From: Nigrospora sphaerica
Taxonomy: Eukaryota > Ascomycota > Sordariomycetes > Amphisphaeriales > Apiosporaceae
Reading direction: 5' to 3'
Length of the DNA: 64,000 nucleotides
Assembly (NCBI GenBank): GCA_018287875.1
Contig: JAGVVL010000001.1
Location: forward strand, 6,758,001 to 6,822,000
Positions 25,348-34,628 of the stretch are shown piece after piece (position 1 is the first letter of the stretch; every line of letters starts with the position of its first letter). The position numbers were made by a program, and so were the translations under genes. The notes under the pieces were generated by a model. That model saw nothing but the letters and a program-made list of their open reading frames with translations, ran no database searches and was not told the DNA's origin.

Positions 25348-26217
25348 AGTGGCGGAAACAACATGGCACGCAACCCACACACAATGTGCCACAATCCACC
25401 CACATTAGTCTCGCGATGTCTCTCACCCGTCTATCCTTTTATTAATCACTGGCGGTACCGCACGCTTTACGATGACGACATTCATGCGACTGAGTTTTAA
25501 ATGATTTTTGGGAGTCTGTAGAGCCTATAGGAGGAGGATGAGGAGGAATGGTCATGGCCTAATCATTGTGTATTCATCGGAGCATAACAATAAACGATGA
25601 GTTTAATACGTCTTGGGTTCATCAATATGTGCTATAAGTGACATTTGAACATAATCAGAAAGCCATTGGGGCGGATTGTCCCCCCATCCCACGGTTTGCT
25701 TTCATACCTCAAATACATTGGTTGCATTTGCACAATGGCATTAAGCAGGAACTGATCACAGAATCGGAGGCTTTTTGATATTCTCGTGAGTAACAAAAAC
25801 AAGCCCGAAGTAGGAAATTTCGGTACTCCAGACAGGAGTACTCTCCCAGCACAGCAAACAAAGTAAGCGGTATACATGTTTCTTCTCGTTCATCCTCCTC
25901 GAAGCTCTCTTATGAGTATAGTCGGATCCAGAGGGGCGAAGCGCTAGAGAGTCGCCACAAAGATTGAACGCGGACTCGGCGGCACGTCGGCACGTCCGAA
26001 TGTCCGGGGCTGCAATTCCACGACGCATACGAGCAACGTCTGTCGCGTTGCAGCTACTAAACAACCGACAACCGTGAACTTTCACAAGATTGCCACTAAT
26101 GGGCAGATACGCCTCTCACCGAATGTCCATTTCCTCCCAAACCGCCACGGTGAAACAGGGACGTCGGCTTCAACCTCGTCCCCGCCACACCGGCTACTTA
26201 CCTCGGCGGGCCCGTTC
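25348..26217. other. Intergenic, convergent 3' flanks of hsp30 and ade8
   Basis: Moderately AT-rich sequence with the hsp30 3' UTR and poly(A)-type signals (for example AATAAACGA near 25589). Frames are short and unsupported. No other feature was recognised. Confidence 0.5.
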
Positions 26218-26443
26218 CAACACCGGGGTATCTTGACGTTTCATTGGGGCTCGGCGAAAACAACCCTTAAGTCCTTGCGGCGGCCGCCCCGTCGTTTCGC
26301 CTGCTCTTTTCTGTCGACGATCTCCCGCGTCAACACCGGAGTATCGTGACGTTTCATTGGGGCTCGGAGACACGACCCTTAAATCCCTGCGGTGGCCGCC
26401 ACGTCACTTCGCCTGCTCTTTTCTGTCGGCGATCTCCTGCGAC
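26218..26443 (+). repeat. Tandem duplication (two ~113-bp units) covering the ade8 stop codon
   Basis: Unit 1 is 26218-26330 and unit 2 is about 26331-26443. Both read CAACACCGG...TATC.TGACGTTTCATTGGGGCTCGG and end in CGCCTGCTCTTTTCTGTC.. The units differ by scattered substitutions and at least one 1-nt indel. Unit 2 contains the last codons and stop of the GAR transformylase gene (minus strand). Unit 1 is therefore a downstream copy of the gene's tail. Confidence 0.85.
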
Positions 26444-27314
26444 TTGAGCGCTGTGGCCTTGACGATCAACTCGTGCTCCAAATCGTGCAGCCGGCTGGTC
26501 AGGTGCTCCAGGGTCTCGCCCTCCTCGATCACCACGGGCTGCGAGAGCACCGTCTCCCCGCGGTCGACCTGCTCGATCACTTCATGAACTACGAAGGCAC
26601 CTTTGGTTAGATATATACGGGGTGGGCGGTTCGACAAACACGCCGCGCCGCAGGCTGCCGCTACTGCTGTACCACGAGGTGGCCGTAGGGGCGGGCAGAC
26701 TCACCCATGATGCCGGTTGTGTTGTTTTCGAGCTTGCCGTCGACAAAGTCTTGGTAGGCCCGTTCAATCTGCCAGCCGGCGAGTCAGCGTGTGGTCAGCA
26801 AGTTGAGAGGCACCCGTGGGGGTCTATTACCGCGCCGGCGCCATCGTATTTCCCTAAAGGTCGGGGGTTAGATTTTGGAGAAGGCCCCGTGATCGGCGGA
26901 GAGGGGGGGCTCACCTGGCAGCGCGGGATGCAAGTTGATGACCGGGATCCCTACAGCTTTGAGGGGCCGCAGAAAGGCCTCGGAGAAGATGTGCATCCAG
27001 CCGGCCAGCACGACCAGGTCCGGCTCGTCCTGGAGTATCCGCTGGGCGAGGGCGGCGTCGTATCGGGACCGGGCGTCCTTCAGCTTCTCGGCGTTCTTCT
27101 CCCCAGCCGTTTGGAATCCGTCTTTGACGAGGTTGAAGTAGTCGGTGTGAATGCCGGCCTTCTCGGCGCGCGTCGTGGCATAGGCGTTCTTCCGGTTCAC
27201 CGTGACCTTGACGATGGTGCCGGGAATGCGGCCGTTCGCACAGGCGTCGATGAGGGCCTGGAGATTGGACCCGTTGCCGGAGCAGAGGACCGAGATGCGA
27301 GCCGATGCAGTCAT
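26404..27314 (-). CDS. ade8: Phosphoribosylglycinamide formyltransferase (GAR transformylase), de novo purine synthesis
   Basis: Exons, on the complement, are 26915..27314, 26831..26853 (a 23-nt microexon), 26705..26768 and 26404..26588, giving 223 aa, the usual monofunctional Ade8/PurN size. Introns are 61, 62 and 116 nt, with branch points such as CTGAC and CTAAC. The start MTASARISVLCSGNGSNLQAL carries the phosphate-binding SGNGSNL motif. The catalytic set is present: N127 and H129 in NLHPALPG and D171 in VDRGE. The microexon encodes the KYDGAGA region that links NLHPALPG to the rest. The enzyme transfers the formyl group of 10-formyl-THF to GAR in the cytosol (third step of IMP synthesis). 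A more upstream in-frame start exists at 27443 but adds a low-complexity Ala/His/Arg leader and is rejected. The 3' end lies in a tandem duplication. Confidence 0.95.
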
Positions 27315-27556
27315 GGCGGCGGCTGAGTAGGGTATACGTGTGCGTGCCCGTGCGTGTGCGTGTGCGTATGCGCGTGTCTGTCGGGGGGCTTGGCTTGGCT
27401 TGGGTATGGATATCAGCGCAACCTCGACGATGGGTGCCAACAACTGCGCGACGAATCGACGGCTATAGTGTCGTCTAGTGACTGAGGGGTGCTACACAGG
27501 GACGCGGGGTAGATAATTCTTTGAAGCCCGTCCCGCACGAGGATCGGGATTAATTG

Positions 27557-28001
27557 GCCTAACAAAAAGCTCGGCTGAGCCGGGGGTTCAAAAATTTGAC
27601 CCCGCGCTCAACATTTGGCCCAAGATTCCGCTATGATAAGGATAAGATAAATAGCAAAGGCGAAGCATATGCATTCTTAGCATATGCTACACTTTGGGGG
27701 GAGGGGTAATTCGGGCTAGTTAAGGTTTTGGGGAGGGAGGGGGAAGGGGAGCAAGGGGGGAAATAAAAAGTGGCTCACTGAACAAAAATGTCTACCTATG
27801 TATTTTTATGTAGTTAATTAACACCTAGTCATTCAACCTACTCGTAGAAAATTCATGTTCTTTAGCAGTGTTTCATCAATCGTTTAGGAATAACTAGCAT
27901 CTAGCTTCTTTTACATACTCGAGGAGGTAGGGGGGTTATCCGGGCCGCTGAGCATGGGGTCGAATTTTTGACCCCAGGCTCGACCGAGTTTTTTGCGGGG
28001 C
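27557..28001. mobile_element. MITE-like element with ~45-bp imperfect terminal inverted repeats and TAATTG target duplication
   Basis: The left end (27557-27602) reads GCCTAACAAAAAGCTCGG... and runs to ATTTGACC. The right end (27957-28001) is its imperfect reverse complement, ending CCGAGTTTTTTGCGGGGC. TAATTG stands immediately outside both ends (27551-27556 and 28002-28007), as expected for a target-site duplication. The 445-bp interior is AT-rich and has no coding capacity, with a short internal palindrome around AGCATATGC (about 27666-27694). The inner TIR edge is itself near-palindromic (GGTCAAAATTTTTGAACC-like). The element would be non-autonomous. The superfamily is not decided. Confidence 0.6.
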
Positions 28002-28099
28002 TAATTGACCCCTGGCTCGGAGCTAATAACATAAGTCGGGGTCGAATAGATGGACTTTCTATTTTCCAATATCCGTCTAAATACACAGTAGGTTCCAGC

Positions 28100-28590
28100 C
28101 TACAGGAAAACGGCCTCGCATGCTCGGGGACGAGAATGCGTCACACGCATTCGGGGTGAATCTGTTCTTGTTAAATTCCATCACCATGGGAAGAGTTGGT
28201 TCTCGTCGCCCGCCATGGCACCCGGGCGGTGGAATGGGCCCCGGACGGTGAGTGCGTCAGTCTTGTGCATCGCTCCCGCCTCGTCAAGGATAACGGTGAC
28301 GTTCTTCCCCGTCTTCTTGTACGGACTCTCCCGCGAGATGTACGGCGTAGTGCGACAGAAGTCGGCACATCCGAGGATGCCCTCAGTCACAGGTTCTCTC
28401 CATTGGCACTATCGCCCGACCGGGTCTCGATATCGGAGGCTTAATGTATCTCGGACGATCTTCGAGTCCCATGTTCCCGAATTTGGCCACCCTGTCCATG
28501 ATGGTGTTGCGTTGCGCGGCGTTATCACCCGAAATTTCCTCCTCGTCATTGGTACCAATGGGTGTTGCCTCCCAGCAGGGCCTCACTGAC
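28100..28590 (-). pseudogene. Degenerate SF1 helicase fragment with motifs II and III
   Basis: Minus-strand frames contain VTEGILGCADFCRTTP, the Walker B block VILDEAGAMHKTDAL and motif III AGDENQLFP, which are hallmarks of the UPF1/DNA2-like SF1 helicases common in filamentous fungi. The frame is broken at least twice. Upstream, ...MERTCD ends in a stop one frame away from VTEGILG (about 28380). After ENQLFP the reading must shift one base to continue as MVMEFNKNRF (about 28175). No Walker A lysine motif was found. The fragment runs out close to the MITE. It lies downstream of the C-terminal fragment at 28779-29463, the wrong order for one intact gene. Confidence 0.7.
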
Positions 28591-28622
28591 GTTGCCGCCG
28601 AACGAGGAGTCTTAAGTGCAGC

Positions 28623-28643
28623 AAAAAAAAAAAAAAAAAAAAA
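28623..28643 (+). repeat. Poly(A) run of 21
   Basis: Twenty-one consecutive A on the plus strand, between the two SF1 helicase fragments. It could be a slippage product or mark a junction of inserted or retrocopied sequence. Confidence 0.9.
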
Positions 28644-28778
28644 GAGGACTTCGCTGTCGTTGCCGCCGGTCTAGGTGTTCTGGGCGCTGTAATCGACACT
28701 CTCTACGGGGATATAACTGCTCGTGTCCACCGCCGCGACGCGCTTCTTCGCGAAGTATTCGAGAATCTTGCCAAAGTG

Positions 28779-29463
28779 TTAATTGCGAGTGAACGTGGTT
28801 GTACCGTCGTCTTCTTTCTCCGGCCTCGACTTCCTCAGCGTCCTGTCATCGTGTTCGCCCTTGGGGAGGATCGCAGCCTCCTCAATCACGAACAAGGCGC
28901 TCTGCTGTCTGGTCAAACTGACAAATACGACGGGCGTCGGCGACAAATCTGGGCCGGTCCCCTGCGTAACACACAAGACGGCGATGACGACATGGCCCTC
29001 CGAGCCCTGGAAGGAGTCTGCCGTGGTGACAGAGACAGCCTCCAGAGACTCGGCGTCCAGTGCGTCTCTCAAGAGTGTGCGATTGACCCGGTAAGGGGTG
29101 AGCATGACGATGACTTTGGCTGCCAGGTCTTCGATTTGAAGCAGCTTCTTTGCAAGATCGATGGCAACGCTGTTCTGCGCAGGGTTGGTGTACCAAGGAT
29201 TGTCGTGACTTGTCAACGCCTCGCTGTCTGGGCAGTGCAGGAACACGGGCAGAATCTTTCCCGCTGGTGACTCGAGACCATACTCTCCTTTAACAAAGTC
29301 TTCGATGGCTGCAGCCAAGGGCTGATTGACAAGATCTGCCTCCGTGGCATACCTGAAATCCTTGACATCTGGATATATCAAGTTCCGTGGCACTGCGATC
29401 GCCCAAGTCAGTACATGATCCAGCCAATACTGAGAACGTAGGGTGACTCACGGTCAAATAGTC
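28779..29463 (-). pseudogene. SF1 helicase C-terminal fragment (motifs IV-VI), 5' truncated
   Basis: Exon complement(28779..29392) is open for about 205 codons. A clean intron lies upstream at 29393..29451 (GTGAGT, TACTGAC branch, GCAG). Splicing gives ...SGLFD-LPRNLIYPDVKDFRY, the expected run after the QYRM-like motif of UPF1/DNA2-type helicases. Further on are VIVMLTPYRVNR, then VTTADSFQGSEGHVVI (motif V) and VSLTRQQSALFVI (motif VI), so the helicase C-terminal lobe is complete. Immediately upstream of SGLFD (above about 29470) the sequence becomes AT-rich and homology stops, so motifs I-III are missing. It is probably non-functional. An alternative is a larger split gene with unseen upstream exons, which I judge unlikely. 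Confidence 0.72.
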
Positions 29464-30990
29464 CACTTATGGAGGTAAATGACCCCACTAAAGGCCACGA
29501 GTATAAAAGAAACATAAATGGATTCAGGTATAAAGATATATATATGATCTGGGTATAAAAAAACACGTAAAGACCCGTGTAAATTAGACGTCGACGTCCA
29601 GAAAGCGCCTTCCGAAACGACAATCTGCCCCTGCGAGGAACAATTATAGGGCAGAGTATAATTCGAGTGGGGGTGTAAAGTTGCAAGAGTAAATAAACGA
29701 AAACCAGCAAAGCGGTTCGTGACATATTTATGTCTCCCACTAGGCACCGAAGTGCTGCGGAACCGCTGCTTGTCTGATGAAGCGTAAGTCAGATATGGCA
29801 GTCGTGACCAAATTAACCTTGCCTATGACTGGCTCCCTGTATGATGTTTTAGGTTTGTGTGTTTTGCAGTTTGATGTTTTGGTATGCAAATAATGTCTTG
29901 AAAGCAAGCTGGGGCAAAGCGCTGGTTTGACTGTAGTGCTAGGCTTGATGCAACCGATTGCAGTAGATGTTTTGATATGGGGTTTGGTTTGTAATCTAGT
30001 GAGCCTGCCGTGACGGAGGTGGCGGGATGATGATGCAGTAGGACGTCTTCTCGGTGGTCGAGATATGATGTGTGATGGGATAGAAGCGGGAGCGGATCTA
30101 CAAATGGAGGTGAAGAATATGTGATGTGGATAGAATTGGGTTGAGATTCGGGGGTCGATGCTGGAATGTATCCGGGCCTAGATATACCGTGCTTGATGGA
30201 GCTGTGGATTCTTGTGAATTCAAGGTCTACTTATCTCGGCACCGTGAAGTCTGGTAGTTCGTCTTCAGCCTAACCGCCTGGGCCGATGTTATAGATAGCT
30301 CTCTCTAGACAGCCCAATATTCGCAAGCGAGCAATTATTCCAGATGGCAGCGTGCCCGCCGCCTGTTTCTCTGTATGCGTATAGAACGAAGCTTATCAAG
30401 GCTGTTATAGGCCTGTATTACGGTTTGTATGGGTATAGCGACATGATACTGTCCGGCATGAGCTTTCTTGACGATCGCCCGCTAACCAACTGTGTTCCTT
30501 GTTGATTCATGTCTATATTGTCAGTTTCCCAGTCCTCGAAATCCGTATCTTTGCTGATACCGTTGTTGAGCTTCGGTTCCGGGATCTTTTACAATGTAGG
30601 ATTCGCGGGACCGGTACTTTCCTACCACAGTCAGGTTCGGATCGAGCCGGGAACGTGGAACATGTTTAAGCATTGCTAGGTATCCTCACCGTGACCACGG
30701 GAAGAACGAAACGAGACCGGCAACCTGTTAGATATGATAACGGGGCGATTAGTGCAACAGGTAGAAGATAGTACGATAGGGTAGGTGTGTGATAGTTCGG
30801 GGGCATGGTATTGAGGTCAGGGAAAGACGATGGTGTATGCAGAGTGTGAATTCGACTTTGGTTTGGTGATTTATTGCCTTGAAAGCATGCCGAATTAGGC
30901 AGTGTTCTTCGAGCGTTCATGCTACATTTGATGTTGTTGTTGGTGTTGCAAGCAGAGAACGAGAGAAGATTCACGAGGAGTGCCAGGCGC
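29464..30990. other. AT-rich gene-free sequence inside the decayed island
   Basis: About 1.5 kb markedly richer in A/T than the rest of the window, with TATAAA/TATATATA clusters (about 29500-29580) and repeated GATGTTTT words (29845, 29873, 29965). No coding frame was recognised. The composition and the neighbouring broken helicases fit old repeat DNA affected by C-to-T mutation such as RIP. This is inference. Confidence 0.5.
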
Positions 30991-31206
30991 TCAAACATCG
31001 TGTTGCCAACCCCATGTGACCGTGCACAACTAGCCCAGTCGCACAAGGCGCCCCCGGATCTGCTGAATATTGTTTGCATTCCATCTGAAGGTACAAATTT
31101 GCCCCCGGCGGCAGGCCCTGTGCATATCGACGCCAGCAGAGGAAAGGCGGGGGTTCGTAATCAAGATGCCGATATCCGCGTCCTTCGAGCAAAATATGTC
31201 GATGAC
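30991..31206 (-). pseudogene. SNF2-type helicase C-terminal remnant with a nonsense codon
   Basis: Reading the minus strand from 31206 gives VIDIFCSKDADIGILITNPR, then SSAGVDMHRAC and WNANNIQQIRGRLVRLG. This matches the motif V-VI region of fungal SNF2-like SF2 helicases, where the usual sequence ends GRLVRxGQ. Here the Gln codon is TAG (31030-31032); one C-to-T change (CAG to TAG, a CpA site) explains it. A further TGA follows at 30991-30993. Nothing of the N-terminal helicase lobe was found nearby. Confidence 0.72.
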
Positions 31207-31310
31207 GTACTGTCATGCTCAGGGGACTAGCTTGACCTGGTATTGTAGACCTTCCAACCTAGAAGATTGTAAAGGATGCTGGCCTCCCTACATCCAATCA
31301 TTGGAGGATG

Positions 31311-31450
31311 GAGAGTTGATGAGGAGCTCATGGACGGGGAGTCGATGGAAAGAGAATTGATGGATGAAGGGTCTGATACATGAAGAGTTCATAGATGGGG
31401 GAGTTGATGGACAGAGAGTTGATGAAAATGGAGTTGGGGGATAGATTGTC
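31311..31450 (+). repeat. Degenerate minisatellite, about 16-bp unit
   Basis: Variants of GAGAGTTGATGGA(CAG) recur about eight times with substitutions and length changes (GAGTTGATG, GAGTCGATG, GAATTGATG, GAGTTCATAG). Adjacent sequence at about 31600-31720 has a second loose repeat around GGAAAGAACGA...GCGGAA. Confidence 0.6.
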
Positions 31451-31941
31451 TGAAAGACGAAGAGCCGATGAAAGGAAAGAGAAGAAACCCGCACAGGATG
31501 GGAAATAAGTATGTGTTATAAGTAAATTAAAGTTGAGAAAAATGATTCGGCGAAGGAACGAAGCCGACAAGATCGGCAGAAAAGGCGAAGTAAACAGGAA
31601 TTAGGAAAGAACGATGTCCGCGGAAAGGATGAGACCCAGGTAGGAAAGAACGACTTCTGCGGAAGGGAAGAGATCCAAGTGATCGACTTAAGCCAAGCAA
31701 CCGACGGAAGGAACGAATGTCACCCGAGAGGATGAAAAACAGACAGCGTTGATAATTTAAAAGTAATAGCAAAGTTGCTAAAAGTGCGTTAACAAGTAAA
31801 AGTTATATTGAAGTTGCTAGAAGTGTATTAATGGGGGAAGAACAACATATTAAGAACCAAAGCCGATATGGAGGTTGCTGCAGTCCCTTGGCTAAGAAAG
31901 GGACGGAAAGTACGAGTGGATGGGATGTATTATAAGTGTGT

Positions 31942-32462
31942 CATGGTCGAAAATATGCCAGTGTCTTCTTGTATTATTCTCACCACGGTCAGCTCTCCCA
32001 ATAGATGAACGTCTTTTAGCCCATCTATGTTGTCGTGGTGATAAGAATGTGATCGTGGAAATCTTTATAGACATAATGCAATGGCCGCATGTTGGGCAAG
32101 ACCGAGGAGAACACAGATTGAATTCCCTAAGAAGCACGTAGAATCCAATCTTCCTCGCGCTTGTCGCCCAGCCGTCAAACTACACCTGGATGAAACAGCC
32201 AAGAGCGGGAAACTCGGAGTACGAGGGGGGGAAAGTACGTGGGAACGAGAACAAGGAGGAAGGGGCGAAGGCGGTTGCATAGTGCGAGTTGAATCGCCTC
32301 GGGTCGAGGCCATGTTGATGGATGGCAGGATATGGTATGATCGGACATACGCCAGTGTCCCCCATCGTTCTCAGCACGGTCAACTCTCTCAATGGAAGAA
32401 CGTCTCTCAACCCGTCACATCTCGTCACAAGTTGACAGAAACATAATGCAATAAGCATGTGA
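31942..32462 (+). repeat. Two diverged direct copies of a ~130-bp sequence
   Basis: Copy 1 is about 31942-32093 and copy 2 about 32330-32462. Shared words in the same order include GCCAGTGTC, CACGGTCA.CTCTC.CAAT, GAACGTCT and ACATAATGCAAT. Differences are many and mostly transitions, so the duplication is old. No coding content was seen in either copy or in the space between. Upstream, 31450-31940 holds only AT-leaning non-coding sequence. Confidence 0.6.
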
Positions 32463-32750
32463 TTTCTTGCGACATTGTTTTACGCGCCCAACCGCTCCCC
32501 TTCCAGTACGCCAGCGCGCAGTTCTGTGCGCGGTCTGTTTCCCTATCTTGGCTGGGTGTATGGTGGGTATAAGACCGAGCCGTACTGTAATTTGGCTCCT
32601 CGTATAATGGTACATATGATAAAAGATGCTGAAAAGCTAACCAACGAACGCCTTATGCAATAACGGACCAAAAGCTTCAAACCGAATACAGGAGGAAGTG
32701 GCTGACGGGATCTCGGCTCGCCGCCCACTTCAAGCACAACGAATATGGGT

Positions 32751-34628
32751 TCATGAACTTCGCTGGTTTTGTTGCTGTTCCAAATGTGTCGGCAAATTCC
32801 ACGAGGCATAGTCGGCATGGACGAAGGCGCGGTCCACAATGGGCACGCTCTCGAGGACGTAGCTCAGACTCTCGCTCAGGTCGTGGCTGTCCTTGAGGGT
32901 CATGCTGTGGTCGAGGACAATGTCGACCTCGACGTTGAGCTTGTCGCCGGCGTGGTAGGCCTGCAGGCCCTGGATCTGGCGGATGGTGTTGGCGAAGCGC
33001 ATGGTGAGGTAGAGCAGCACGTTGCGCTGGTCTGCCGTGGCGCTGAAGCCCGACAGGTTCTTAATATGCTGCAGTGACGTCTGCGACCAGTTGAACACGA
33101 CGACGAGGGACAAGAGAAGACCGCCGAGAGCGTCCATCCACCAGATGTGGCAAAAGTAACCCACTATCGAGCCAGGTCAGCCGCTGCTTTGGCGGAAGGT
33201 GCGGGGTTTCGAGGAGTACATACCGATAGGGAAGAGAATGGATCCAGTGTTGAATATCACATCCGTCACGGCGTCGTCGGCCAGGGCCTGCACGCTCGAG
33301 TTTTTGATGAGGCGGCACCAGAGCCAGCAAAGCCCCTTGACGAAAACGGTGCTAGCCATGATGATGATGGCCGGCGTCCCGAGCTGGATTACCTCGCGAT
33401 CGGTGCTCAGTAATTTTTGCCCGGACTCGAGAGCTACCTGGGCGAAGGAGGTGATCATGATGACGGAGAAGACGAGCACGCCCAGCGGCTCCAGCCGGCG
33501 CCGCCCCACGGGGTACTGGTATTGGTCCTGACGGCTGATGAGCCAGGTGGTCGTCCAGACTATGATGGTGGAGAGGAAGTCCAAAACGGCGTCTACCAGA
33601 CTGGCCAAGACGGACATGGACGGCACCGAGACGATGACGACGATCTTCCCGGCCAGCAGCAGAAAGTTGGCGGCGAAGTTGACGTAGATAGCAAGGGTGA
33701 CGATGCTGGCGCCGCTGTCGAGGTCCTCGTCCTCTTCGAGCCAGGGGATCTCGGGCTTGGGACCCAGGCCCTCCTCGTCCCAGTTGTCATCGTCTTCTTC
33801 GGTAAAGAGGGGGGTCGTCTCGGTGGCGCGGTAGATGTCTTTGGGTGTGCGCTTGACCTTTTTGCTCACGGGCAGCTCCCCGTTCTCGCTGCGGCCGTTG
33901 CTCCCGTCGCTCAGAAGCGGCGTGCCCGCACCGCTGGCGGACCGGCTGCCGCCCCCGGCCGAACCTTCGGGGCCGCCCCGACTGGCGGACTGGCTCGCGG
34001 CTGAGCTGCTGGGCTCTTCGCAGATGGTGTCGGGTACCGCAACGCCGCGGAAGTGGCTGGCAGGCAGGTTGTTGTACTCGTTCAGCAGGTCATGGGGCAA
34101 GCTGCTGTCTAAGAGCTTGTCGATGTACAGGTATTGCTGGATGAGGTAATTGGTGCGTTCATAATACGCACGGATGGGCTTTTTCATCGAGCGTAGTTGC
34201 TCCTCGGTTTTCCAGTACCGGGCCCAGCGGTAGCGGGGGTTGGAGGAGCCGATCAGGCGCATGCTGCGCACGCCGGCGCTGTTCAGCACGGCCGAGAGGC
34301 GGCGCTCCTCCGAAGGGGGACGGCGAGGCGACTCGATGTAGTCGGTGTGCACGGAGTGAGCATGGGACAGTGGCGCCATGGTATCGGGAAGGCTGGCCTC
34401 GAGGTCGGGCGTGTTTTCCGAGGCGCCGCCGTTGCCTGGGCCTCTCCAGGTCGAGCCGTAGCTGGCGATGGACCCGTGCGATCGATTGCGAATCAGGTGG
34501 CCCAGGGTGCCCTGGCCGCGCGCGCTGAGCTGGGAGGGCGCATCGTCCTGGAGAATGAGATAGGGCCCCTTGCGGCTCAGGGCCGGAGGCGAGGAGGAGA
34601 GAATGGAGTTGGGCGGAAGCGACGACAT
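32751..34628 (-). CDS. Cation diffusion facilitator, predicted manganese type
   Basis: Exons are complement(33224..34628) and complement(32751..33163), giving 605 aa. The 60-nt intron (33164..33223) has GTATGT, a CTGAC branch and TAG. It joins ILFPI to VGYFCHIWWMDALGGLLLSLVV, a typical CDF junction. Residues 1-300 are a polar, Ser/Gly/Asp-rich cytosolic region. Six membrane segments follow, then a cytosolic C-terminal domain (LNVEVDIVLD...HDLSESL). The metal-site motifs in TM2 and TM5 are DAVLD (about 346-350) and DAVTD (about 452-456). The Asp-x3-Asp pair is the signature of Mn-CDFs, whereas Zn members have His-x3-Asp. It probably exports Mn2+ (or Fe2+) from the cytosol by proton antiport; the membrane is unknown. 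The start MSSLPPNS is chosen; an upstream in-frame extension to 34985 looks like leader sequence. Confidence 0.9.

Noticed and set aside
29408..29740. Minus-strand frame with hydrophobic residues near the helicase fragment
   Set aside because: Hydrophobic codons come from AT-rich DNA; only its last few codons (SGLFD) match the helicase.
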